DNA of 64,000 nucleotides, taken from assembly GCF_036173105.1 (NCBI RefSeq), contig NZ_CP108053.1, forward strand, positions 4,402,001 through 4,466,000, read 5' to 3'. The notes under the pieces are model-generated. The model did not search any database and had not been told where the DNA came from. It was given only the letters and a program-made list of their open reading frames with translations. Source of the stretch: Streptomyces sp. NBC_00287 (GTDB lineage Bacteria; Actinomycetota; Actinomycetes; Streptomycetales; Streptomycetaceae). The translations under genes and the position numbers were made by a program. Shown piece by piece: positions 17,268-24,840 of the stretch (the stretch's first letter is position 1; every line of letters starts with the position of its first letter).

Positions 17268-18248
17268 ATGCACGCCATCCGCCTGCACGCCTTCGGACCG
17301 GCCGAGAACCTCACCTACGAGCAGGTCGAGGACCCCCGGCCGGGCCCCGGCCAGGTCCGCATCGCCGTCGCCGCGGCCGGTGTCCACCTCCTCGACACCG
17401 CCCTGCGCGAGGGCGCACAGGGCCCGGCCCCCGCCCCGACCCCCCTGCCCACCATCCCGGGCCGGGAGGTCGCGGGCGTGGTCGTGGCCCTCGGCGAGGG
17501 CGTGGCCGACCTCTGGCTCGACAAGCGGGTGGTGGCCCACCTGGGCTTCGCGCCCGGCGGGTACGCCGAACTCGCCGTCACCGAGGTCGAGCGCCTCCAC
17601 GAGATCCCGGCGAACCTGGACTACGCCGAGGCGGTCGCCATGATCGGCACGGGTCGTACGGCGATGGGGATCCTGCAGTTCGCCGAGCTGGGCCCGGACT
17701 CCGTGGCCGTCGTCCCGGCGGCGGCCGGCGGGATCGGCACCCTGCTCGTGCAGTACGCCAAGAACGCCGGCGCCACCGTCGTCGGTCTCGCCGGCGGCCC
17801 GGAGAAGGTCGCCCGCGTCCAGGCGAACGGCGCCGACCTCGCCGTCGACTACAAGGACCCCGACTGGCCGGAGAAGGTCCGCGCCTGGCTGGGCGGCCGT
17901 GCGGCCACCGTGGTCTTCGACGGGGTGGGTGGCAGCGCGGCCGAACAATCCGTCGCCCTGCTCGGCCCGGGCGGCAAGCACATCGTCTTCGGCTGGTCCG
18001 GCGAAGGCATCCAAGGCGGCGAGCCCTACCTCGTCGAGGGCGTCTCCGAGCAGGTCCTCGGCCCCGTGATGATGAGCAAGGCCGGCGGCCCCAACCCGGT
18101 CCGCACACTCGAACTGCGGGCGTTGGTGGAGGCGGCGGAGGGCCGCCTGACCCCGGCGGTCCAACGCTTCCCCCTCACCGAGGCCGCCGCGGCGCACCGG
18201 GCGCTGGAGACAAGGGGGACGACGGGAAAGGTGGTACTGGAGCCGTAG
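17268..18248 (+). CDS. NADPH:quinone reductase-like zinc-free MDR oxidoreductase
   Basis: A 326-aa medium-chain reductase. It has an N-terminal GroES-like domain (PGPGQVRIAVAAAGVHLLDT), then GREVAGVVVALGEGV, and a Rossmann domain with VPAAAGGIGTLLVQYAKNAGA. The cysteine/histidine zinc ligands of alcohol dehydrogenases are absent, as in quinone oxidoreductases. A SoxR box lies upstream, so it should be induced by redox-active compounds such as actinorhodin-like quinones or phenazines. By position and operator it matches SCO4266, which I recall as a SoxR target in S. coelicolor. GGGGGA precedes the ATG. Confidence 0.9.
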   Translation: MHAIRLHAFGPAENLTYEQVEDPRPGPGQVRIAVAAAGVHLLDTALREGAQGPAPAPTPLPTIPGREVAGVVVALGEGVADLWLDKRVVAHLGFAPGGYAELAVTEVERLHEIPANLDYAEAVAMIGTGRTAMGILQFAELGPDSVAVVPAAAGGIGTLLVQYAKNAGATVVGLAGGPEKVARVQANGADLAVDYKDPDWPEKVRAWLGGRAATVVFDGVGGSAAEQSVALLGPGGKHIVFGWSGEGIQGGEPYLVEGVSEQVLGPVMMSKAGGPNPVRTLELRALVEAAEGRLTPAVQRFPLTEAAAAHRALETRGTTGKVVLEP

Positions 18249-18280
18249 AGGGCCGCGACAACACGGGGCACCGCAGACGC

Positions 18281-18311
18281 CCCAGGGGCGCGGGGAACTG
18301 CGCGACCAGCC
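18281..18311 (+). repeat. Dispersed Streptomyces repeat, copy 2
   Basis: Contains CCAGGGGCGCGGGGAACTGC followed by GCGACCAGCC, in the gap between the quinone reductase and the convergent flavoprotein gene. It shares its core with the copies at 664-698 and 35472-35522. Confidence 0.8.
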
Positions 18312-18379
18312 ACAACGCACCCGCACCCGACATACGGCACCCGGCGGTACCCCAGTGGTCACCAGCCCCCAGCCGACGC

Positions 18380-19786
18380 TCAGCCGCGCCCCGCCACCCG
18401 ATCCGCAAACCGCGCCAGCCGCGACGACTCCGCCCCCCGAGTCACCGCCTCCCGCCGGTCCGCCGCCCGGTACACCGCGTACATGCCCTGGACGCCCAGC
18501 CAACGCAACGGCTCCGGCTCCCACTTGCGCACCTTGTGCCCCACCCACGGCAGATCCGTCAGCTCGGTGCGGCCCCCTTGCCCCGAGTCCTGCTGGACCA
18601 GGTCCCGCAGGGTCCGCGCCGCCAGATTGGCCGTGGCCACGCCTGAACCGACGTACCCGCCCGCCCAGCCGAGCCCCGTCGACCGGTCCAGCGTCACCGT
18701 GGCGCACCAGTCGCGGGGCACGCCCAGCACCCCGGACCAGGCATGCTCCACCCGGACGCCGGCCAGCGACGGGAAGAACCCGTGCAGGAGCTCCCGCAGC
18801 GCCTCGATGGTCGCGGGCTGGGTCCGCCCGTCGTTGTCGGTCCCCGAGCCGAAGCGGTACGGCACCCCGCGACCGCCGAGCGCGATCCGCCCGTCGGCCG
18901 TGCGCTGGGCGTACATGTAGGCGTGCGCCATGTCGCCGAGCGTCTCGCGCCCGTCCCAGCCCACCGACTCCCACTGCTCGTCGGTCAGCGGCTCGGTGGC
19001 GATCATCGAGGAGTTCATCGGCAGCCAGGTCCGCCGCTCGCCCTTGAGCGCGGCGGTGAAGCCCTCGGTACAGCGCAGGACATAGGGCGCGCGGACGGTG
19101 CCGTACGGCGTCACCGCGTGCTTGGGACGGATCTCCGTCACCGGCGTCTGCTCATGGATGACGACCCCGAGCGCCTCAACAGCGGCGGCCAGCCCCTTCA
19201 CCAGCTTCACCGGATGCACCCGGGCCCCGTGCGGAGTCCACGACGACCCGACCGCGTCCGCGACCCGGATCCGCTCGGCGGTCTCCCCGGCGCCGTACAG
19301 CTCCCGGTCCTTCTCCCCGAAGGCCAGCTCGGCTTCGTGGAAGGCCTTGAGCCGCGCCAACTGTGCGGGCGTACGGGCGACTTCGAGCACCCCGCCCTTG
19401 TGTACGTCGGCCTCGATGCCCTCCGCCGCGGCGACGGCGACGACCTCGTCGACGGTGCCGTTCATGGCCTGCTGCAGCCGTACGGCGGCGTCCCGCCCGT
19501 GCAGCTTCGCGTACCGGTCGCGGCCCGCGATGCCGTTGTACAGCCAGCCGCCGTTGCGCCCGGAGGCGCCGTAGCCGCAGAACTTCTGCTCAAGGACGGT
19601 GATCCGGAGGAAGGGCGCCGCCTTCTTCAGGTAGTACGCGGTCCACAGTCCCGTGTAGCCACCGCCGACGATCACCACATCGGCCGAGGCGTCCCCGGGC
19701 AGCGGCTCCCGCACCGCGGGGAGGCCGTCGTTCGCGTACCAGAAGGAGATGCCGCCGTTGACGACATCGCTGACCGAGCTGCTCAT
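18380..19786 (-). CDS. FAD-dependent oxidoreductase, DAO family
   Basis: A 468-aa flavoenzyme of the glycine/D-amino-acid oxidase group, resembling gamma-glutamylputrescine oxidoreductase. The N-terminal NISFWY-like segment is followed by ADVVIVGGGYTGLWTAYYLKK and FCGYGASGRNGGWLYNG (flavin attachment region). The C-terminal GWAGGYVGSGVATANLAARTL closes the FAD site. It probably oxidises an amine or amino acid and makes peroxide. The ATG at 19786 has TAACGT 7 nt upstream (leaderless). Its neighbours do not name the substrate. Confidence 0.85.
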   Translation of the reverse strand: MSSSVSDVVNGGISFWYANDGLPAVREPLPGDASADVVIVGGGYTGLWTAYYLKKAAPFLRITVLEQKFCGYGASGRNGGWLYNGIAGRDRYAKLHGRDAAVRLQQAMNGTVDEVVAVAAAEGIEADVHKGGVLEVARTPAQLARLKAFHEAELAFGEKDRELYGAGETAERIRVADAVGSSWTPHGARVHPVKLVKGLAAAVEALGVVIHEQTPVTEIRPKHAVTPYGTVRAPYVLRCTEGFTAALKGERRTWLPMNSSMIATEPLTDEQWESVGWDGRETLGDMAHAYMYAQRTADGRIALGGRGVPYRFGSGTDNDGRTQPATIEALRELLHGFFPSLAGVRVEHAWSGVLGVPRDWCATVTLDRSTGLGWAGGYVGSGVATANLAARTLRDLVQQDSGQGGRTELTDLPWVGHKVRKWEPEPLRWLGVQGMYAVYRAADRREAVTRGAESSRLARFADRVAGRG

Positions 19787-19882
19787 GGCCGGGACGTTAA
19801 CCCGTGTCGGCGGCCGGTGTCTCCTTCGGATTCCGTGGTTATTGCGTGGCTGACGGCACGCGTACGCCGCTACCGTCGGCCC

Positions 19883-20680
19883 GTGATCGCCGAACGCGCC
19901 GCGCCCTTCCTCCAGCGCTGGGACCTCCGCCCCGACGGCCCGCCCATGTACGGCCGCTGCGCCGCCGTCCTCCCCGTCCTGCGCGCCGACGGCACACCCG
20001 CCGTGCTCAAGCTCCAGGACGTCGACGACGAGACCGTCGGCGAGCCGGTCGCGCTACGGGCCTGGAACGGCGAGGGCGCCGCAAGGCTCCTGGCTGCCGA
20101 CAACGGCACGCTGCTCCTCGAACGGCTCGACTCGGAGCGCCCGTTGGACGACCTGCCCGACACCCGTGAGGCCACCCTCGTCATCGCCCACCTGCTGGCC
20201 AGGCTGACGGCCCTGAAGGCCCCACCGGAACTCCGCCGCCTCGCCGATATCGCCCCGCGCCTCCTGGACCGCACGGCGGCGGTACTCCCCCAGCTCAAGG
20301 ACCCGGCCCCGCTCGCGGACTGCGCGGCGGCCGTGCGGGAGGTCGCCGACGAACCAGGCGACCAACTCCTCCACTGGGACCTGCACTTCGAGAACGTCCT
20401 GGCCTCCGACCGCGCCCCCTGGCTCGCCATCGACCCCAAGCCCCTCGCGGGCGACCCCGGCTTCGACCTTTTCCCCGCCCTGTGGAACCGCTTCGACCCC
20501 GACGAGGTCCGCTGGCGCTTCGACGCGATGACGGACGTCCTCGGCCTCGACCGGGACCGGGCGCGCGCCTGGACGCTGGGCCGCGTGCTCCAGAACTCGG
20601 TGTGGCAGCTCGAGGAGGGCAACGCTCCGCTTCCGGAGCACCTGGAAATTGCCGACCGCCTGCGCGGCCAGGGCGGTTAA
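19883..20680 (+). CDS. Aminoglycoside/hydroxyurea phosphotransferase, APH(6)-like
   Basis: A 265-aa kinase. The catalytic loop LLHWDLHFENVLA (about 170-182) and the metal-binding LAIDPKPLAGDPGFDLFPALWNR are the signature of the streptomycin 6-kinase/hydroxyurea kinase family. It would phosphorylate a small molecule, inactivating it. GTG 19883 is supported by TACCGT 6 nt upstream (leaderless). It is followed after 9 nt by a GNAT gene. No biosynthetic genes are adjacent, so it reads as general resistance or house-cleaning. Confidence 0.85.
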   Translation: MIAERAAPFLQRWDLRPDGPPMYGRCAAVLPVLRADGTPAVLKLQDVDDETVGEPVALRAWNGEGAARLLAADNGTLLLERLDSERPLDDLPDTREATLVIAHLLARLTALKAPPELRRLADIAPRLLDRTAAVLPQLKDPAPLADCAAAVREVADEPGDQLLHWDLHFENVLASDRAPWLAIDPKPLAGDPGFDLFPALWNRFDPDEVRWRFDAMTDVLGLDRDRARAWTLGRVLQNSVWQLEEGNAPLPEHLEIADRLRGQGG

Positions 20681-20689
20681 CCTCCCGAC

Positions 20690-21163
20690 ATGATCCGCAC
20701 CGCGACTCCCGCCGACATCCCCGTCATCCACGCCCTCGTCCGCGAGCTGGCCGAGTACGAGAAGGCCCCGGACGAGGCCAACGCGACCGAGGAACAGCTC
20801 CACGAGGCCCTCTTCGGCGACCGCCCCGCCGCCTACGCCCACATCGCCGTCGACGACACGACCGGCGAGCCGGTCGGCTTCGCCCTGTGGTTCCTGAACT
20901 TCTCCACCTGGCGCGGCGTCCACGGCATCTACCTGGAGGACCTCTACGTCCGCCCCACGGCCCGAGGCGCCGGCCACGGCAAGGCCCTGCTCACCGAACT
21001 GGCCCGAATCTGCGTGGAGCGCGGCTACCAGCGCCTGGAGTGGTCCGTCCTGAACTGGAACACCCCGTCCATCGCCTTCTACAAGTCCCTGGGCGCCCGC
21101 CCACAGAACGAGTGGACGGTATACCGCCTGACAGACGAGGCCCTGGTCACGCTGGGCAGCTGA
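20690..21163 (+). CDS. GNAT-family acetyltransferase, diamine-acetyltransferase-like
   Basis: A 157-aa GNAT enzyme. GIYLEDLYVRPTARGAGHGK (residues 82-101) is the acetyl-CoA loop and matches SSAT-like diamine acetyltransferases, as does LEWSVLNWNTPSIAFYKSLGA. TAACCT, made partly of the upstream stop codon, lies 6 nt before the ATG, so it probably has its own leaderless promoter inside the kinase operon. Degraded copies of its 3' end seem to recur in the repeat array just downstream. Confidence 0.87.
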   Translation: MIRTATPADIPVIHALVRELAEYEKAPDEANATEEQLHEALFGDRPAAYAHIAVDDTTGEPVGFALWFLNFSTWRGVHGIYLEDLYVRPTARGAGHGKALLTELARICVERGYQRLEWSVLNWNTPSIAFYKSLGARPQNEWTVYRLTDEALVTLGS

Positions 21164-21170
21164 GCGGGTC

Positions 21171-21475
21171 GCGGGGCTGCATCCAACGAACCTCGATCCG
21201 ATCGGCGTTCGGCACGGACGAGGCACCCGTCAAGCCAGACGCATGACCAGCCCCGTCCGCCTCCAACGAGCCTCGGCCCGCCCCGAACTCGGCGCAGACG
21301 AGACCCTGGTCGCTGAGCAGGCGCGGGGCTGCATCCAACGAACCTCGATCCGATCGACGCTCGACACACACGAGGCACCCGCCAGGCCAGGCACATGACC
21401 AGCCCCGTCCGCCTCCAACGAGCTCCGTCCCGCCCCGAACTCGGCGCAGCCGAGGCCCTGATCAAGCCCGGCAGC
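21171..21475 (+). repeat. Tandem repeat array, 152-bp period with about 76-bp sub-units
   Basis: Two units start with GCGGGGCTGCATCCAACGA at 21171 and 21323. Each contains two related half-units that begin (C/A)TCCAACGA(A/G)C and end near GACGAGGC. The half-unit ends (GACGAGACCCTGGTCGCTGAGCA, shortened here to its first part, and GCCCTGATCAAGCCCGGCAG) resemble the last codons of the upstream GNAT gene (GACGAGGCCCTGGTCACGCT). The roughly 300-bp gap holds nothing else, and its end overlaps the stop of the HExxH gene. Confidence 0.8.
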
Positions 21476-23123
21476 TGAGCAGCCCCCGGGAGACCTCCAG
21501 CGGATCCCCGTCGAGTTCGGCATGCACCGCCATGACCAGCTCCGGGCGCGCAAGCACCGCCTCCCCCGCCGGATCCCCGGCTGCCCGGGCCGCGAGCCCG
21601 AGGCCGACCCACGTCTCGGGGTCGCCCTCACCCCGCAGGATCCGCTCCCGGTACGCCCGCAGCGCGGCCTCCGTGTCCCCGGTGACCAGGGCGACGTCCT
21701 CGGGGCGGGCGCCCTCGACGGTGGCGCCGGGGTTCTCGCGCAGGGCGTCGAAGCCGGCCGGGTCGGCCATCAGCCAGCGCAGCAGTACCGCGCGGGTGTC
21801 GAGGCCGCGTGCCGGAGTGCCCGGGACGAGCTTCGGCTCGCCCGTGCCCTCCGGACGTCCCTCCACGTGTGCGCGTACCACCTGCGGGTCGGGACGCAGG
21901 TGATACGCACGCCAGGTCGCCCGATGATCGGCCGCCGCGAGCTCGGCGGCGACCCGGGCCCGTTCCGCCACCGGCTCCCCGAGCCAAGGCGCGAGCCGCC
22001 CCTCCAGCTCGGCGACCAGCCGCCGCCCCAACTCGGTCAGCCCTTCCGCCGCGCCGATCGCGCGCAGGGCGTGCGCGGTCTGGGCCCGCCACAGCGCGAA
22101 CTCGAAGCGCCCGAGCGGGTGTTCACGCCTCCGCCAGAACCCGGTGACCCCGAAGAAGGCGTACACCCCCTGCAACAGCCCACCGAGCGGCCGTGGATCG
22201 TCCCGCCAAGGGGCGTAGTACAGCCGTCCACCGCCGCCCTGGTCGTCGTAGAGGGTGAACAGGTGCATGAACGCGCTGAGTTTGTTGTGCTGGAACTCAT
22301 GAACCAGCGTCGACGCGAGCTGCTCGCCATCGTCCGGGACGGAGACGAGGGCCGCGCCGAAGGCGTCGCCGGAGGAGGCGCTGTGCGGGCGGAAGCGTTC
22401 GGCGCGCGGCCGTGGTACGAGGGTCACCAGACCGTCGCCCAAGGCCCGGGCCGCCTCTGCGTCAAGCCCGCGCAGGATCTCCCAGGCCTCGGCGAACAGC
22501 TCCTGCCAGTCCCCGGCGGCCACGGGCTCGGTGGGGACGGGCGTGCGCAGGGTCCGGTACGGGTCGGCATCGTCCAGGAGCAGGGCGTGCCCGTCGGCGC
22601 TCAGACGGGTCAAGGGGTGCCAGTCGGGCCCGCCGACCGGCCGTCCGGCGACCAGCACACGCCCCTCGGCGGCGCTCACCTCGGCCGTCGACCCACCGGA
22701 CACCCGCATCGCTCCGAGCGCGGGCAGCACGGCCCAGCCTTCGTGTACGGGGACGGCGGTACGGAAGTGCAGTCCGGCCCGAATCGCCGCGCTCGCCGCT
22801 ACGGCGTGCAGATAGCCGGTGTCCGGACCCGCGTCCCCGGCTGCCGTACCGCGCAGCCTTCGCAGTGTGTGCGCCGCCCATACCCCGACGGACGGATAGG
22901 CCAGCAGCTCCTCAAAGGCATCCTCGTCCACGGCACGGGCCCGCATGAGGAGTTGCCAGGCCTCGGTCAGGGGATGTGCGGCGGAGGCGTCCAGCAGGGC
23001 CCGTACGACCAACAGCCGCCAACTGCGCTCACTCGCCCTGAGCGCGGCCACGGTCGCGGAACCGCCCCCGCCGCCGAGGAGTTCGTCGAACGACCCGGCG
23101 GCGAGGACATGCGGGCTGGTCAC
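21462..23123 (-). CDS. HExxH-type peptide-modification protein (FxsB C-terminal-like), copy 1
   Basis: A 553-aa protein of the 'HExxH motif-containing putative peptide modification' family, members of which have been described as alpha-ketoglutarate-dependent peptide beta-hydroxylases. HEFQH at 275-279 gives the metal site; YYAPWRDDPRPLGGLLQG and ADHRATWRAYHLRP are shared with copy 2. The radical-SAM domain that precedes this module in FxsB is missing, so it acts alone or with a distant enzyme. GTG 23123 overlaps the stop of the precursor peptide gene by 4 nt (GTGA), so the two are translationally coupled and the peptide is its likely substrate. No TTA codon was seen. Confidence 0.85.
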   Translation of the reverse strand: MTSPHVLAAGSFDELLGGGGGSATVAALRASERSWRLLVVRALLDASAAHPLTEAWQLLMRARAVDEDAFEELLAYPSVGVWAAHTLRRLRGTAAGDAGPDTGYLHAVAASAAIRAGLHFRTAVPVHEGWAVLPALGAMRVSGGSTAEVSAAEGRVLVAGRPVGGPDWHPLTRLSADGHALLLDDADPYRTLRTPVPTEPVAAGDWQELFAEAWEILRGLDAEAARALGDGLVTLVPRPRAERFRPHSASSGDAFGAALVSVPDDGEQLASTLVHEFQHNKLSAFMHLFTLYDDQGGGGRLYYAPWRDDPRPLGGLLQGVYAFFGVTGFWRRREHPLGRFEFALWRAQTAHALRAIGAAEGLTELGRRLVAELEGRLAPWLGEPVAERARVAAELAAADHRATWRAYHLRPDPQVVRAHVEGRPEGTGEPKLVPGTPARGLDTRAVLLRWLMADPAGFDALRENPGATVEGARPEDVALVTGDTEAALRAYRERILRGEGDPETWVGLGLAARAAGDPAGEAVLARPELVMAVHAELDGDPLEVSRGLLSCRA

Positions 23124-23293
23124 GCTTCGTCGCGCTGGGGGTTGTAGCCGCCGAGGCTGCTGGCCGGGTCGTCGATACGGCTGAGCAGTCGCCGCAGGGA
23201 ACCGTCGGCGGCCGGGAGGGGGAGCGAGGGCCAGGCGTCCAGCGGAACACCGCTGAGATCGATCAGCTCGGACTCGACTCCGGACTTGTCCAT
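23120..23293 (-). CDS. FxsA-like RiPP precursor peptide 1
   Basis: A 57-aa peptide (61 aa if the in-frame ATG at 23305 is used). The leader has VESELIDLSGVPLDAW, close to FxsA leaders; the tail ends SSLGGYNPQRDEA in place of the canonical FxSxx-COOH. It aligns over its whole length with peptide 2 at 24644: VES-L-DL-GV-L, GSL--L--RID, and an aromatic-Asn-Pro near the end. It is directly upstream of, and overlaps, the HExxH modification gene. The modified residue is unknown; the conserved aromatic-Asn-Pro is the best candidate. Confidence 0.75.
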   Translation of the reverse strand: MDKSGVESELIDLSGVPLDAWPSLPLPAADGSLRRLLSRIDDPASSLGGYNPQRDEA

Positions 23294-23500
23294 GACCCCG
23301 TCCATTTCCCCTGTTTCAGGTGTTTCGCATGTTTTCCAGCGGTATCAGATGGTTTCTGACCGCCTCAGCGACCCTAGTGCATCACAGGCACCTCACAGGT
23401 TCGTGGCGTCGAATCCACCCGGATCGAGTGACAAAACGGTGGTGCGGGTAGGGACCGGGTGAGGGAACTCATGGAAACGACCGAGGAGTTGTGAGCGGGG

Positions 23501-24523
23501 GTGGCGGGGCTGATTCCGGAACGGGTGGCGGAGGTGCTGGCACTTCCGAGCGGAAGCGGCGCCTGGCGGCGCGGCTCGGGGTACCGGGTGGGCGACCGCT
23601 GGGTGCTCGCGGCCGCCCATGTGGTCAGTCAGCAGCGCGAGACGGTCGTACGGTTCGGGGCCGATCGCGTCGGTGAGGACGCCCGCGTGGCGCTGCACTC
23701 CGACAAGGCCGACCTTGCGCTCCTGGAGCTCGCCGGCCGGTTCGTCCCCGAGAGCAGCGAGCCACCCCTCTACGGCGCGGTACCGGAGACGGACGCGGCC
23801 CTGCCGTTCACGACCGTGGGCTTCCCCCTCTTCAAAACGCGCTGGGACCCCGGTGCCCGGACCTACTACCGCGACTCCTGCCGGACGAGCGGCATGATCT
23901 CGGTGCTGTCCAACCGCCGCGAGGGCACCCTCGAACTCGCCGTGGCACCGCCCCATGCGGATGCCGATCAGCCCCGGTCACCGTGGGAGGGCATGTCCGG
24001 AGCGGCGGTCTGGCACGAGGGGACCTTGATCGGTCTGGTCGGCGCGCACCGTCTCAGCGACGGCCTGGGCCGCCTCGCCGCCGTCCGCGTGGACCGCTGG
24101 TACGAGCTGCTGACCGGCGCCGAACTCGCCCTGCTCCACGAGTACGCCGGACTGCCGGCCACCCCGGCCGAGCTGACCGGTATCGCCGCCCCGCCCGACG
24201 GCACCGCCAGCCTGGCGAACCTGCCCGAGAACCTCCCCCTGCGCGAACTCGACGGCCTGGTCACCGCATTGACCCTGCTGCCCTCGGTCAGCGACCGCAA
24301 CGGCCTGGCCCTCATCCTCGACAGCATCGACCCGGTGATCTCAGCCATGAGCCCGCGCTCGTCCGCCCTGCGCCCGGACGTGTTCGCAATCCTGCGCACC
24401 TGTCTGCGCTATCGCGGGACCTTGGACCAACTCCTCGAAGCGATACGGTTGGTGGAGGGCGATTCCGTCGGGGTGGCCCGAATGGACCAGGAGGCGGTGG
24501 AGTTGTCCCGGCGCCATCGCTGA
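23501..24523 (+). CDS. Trypsin-like serine protease with C-terminal EAD2-like domain
   Basis: A 340-aa cytoplasmic protein (no signal peptide). Residues 15-210 form a trypsin-like fold with a complete triad: H40 in LAAAHVV, D71 in DKADLALLEL, S166 in EGMSGAAVW. Residues about 248-330 (LDGLVTALTLLPSVSDRNGL and ILRTCLRYRGTLDQLLEAI) match effector-associated domain 2, which couples effectors to STAND/VMAP switches. A similar domain starts the VMAP-C protein at 30927-32399. It lies between two precursor/HExxH modules and could also serve as leader protease. GTG 23501 follows GAGGAG by 12 nt. Confidence 0.82.
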   Translation: MAGLIPERVAEVLALPSGSGAWRRGSGYRVGDRWVLAAAHVVSQQRETVVRFGADRVGEDARVALHSDKADLALLELAGRFVPESSEPPLYGAVPETDAALPFTTVGFPLFKTRWDPGARTYYRDSCRTSGMISVLSNRREGTLELAVAPPHADADQPRSPWEGMSGAAVWHEGTLIGLVGAHRLSDGLGRLAAVRVDRWYELLTGAELALLHEYAGLPATPAELTGIAAPPDGTASLANLPENLPLRELDGLVTALTLLPSVSDRNGLALILDSIDPVISAMSPRSSALRPDVFAILRTCLRYRGTLDQLLEAIRLVEGDSVGVARMDQEAVELSRRHR

Positions 24524-24643
24524 CCTGATATCGCGGCGCCGCGCGGGCGCGGGGTTTCATCCCCTGCACTGCGGGCCATTATCAGGGGGATGTGAGCAGC
24601 GCCCGCACCACAAGTGCAGCCGGGGGGAAGGGGTTTGGCCGTC

Positions 24644-24826
24644 ATGGAGCCGTCTGTGGCCGCCGTCGAGTCCAACCTAGTCGATCTCGCGGGGGTGTCT
24701 CTTGAAACGCTGCGCTCCATGGACAGTCAGGTTCTCGCCGGATCCCTGGAGGAGCTGCGGCAACGCATCGACCTCGCGCAGGCGAGCGTCAGCGATTTCA
24801 ACCCCAGCGCGGAGCGGTACGACTGA
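24644..24826 (+). CDS. FxsA-like RiPP precursor peptide 2
   Basis: A 60-aa peptide with VESNLVDLAGVSLETLRSMD as leader-like segment and a tail SVSDFNPSAERYD. It aligns end to end with peptide 1. The aromatic-Asn-Pro (FNP here, YNP there) takes the place of the FxS of classical FxsA peptides, and the tail is longer. GGAAGGGG lies about 11 nt before the ATG; an in-frame GTG at 24614 is also possible. The HExxH gene follows after 14 nt. Confidence 0.75.
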   Translation: MEPSVAAVESNLVDLAGVSLETLRSMDSQVLAGSLEELRQRIDLAQASVSDFNPSAERYD

Positions 24827-24840
24827 CTCCAGGGCCGCCG

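Noticed and set aside
23471..23494. An 8-codon mini-frame METTEEL-stop before the protease gene
   Set aside because: Too short to support as a gene, and its GAGGAG is better explained as the ribosome site of the protease start at 23501.
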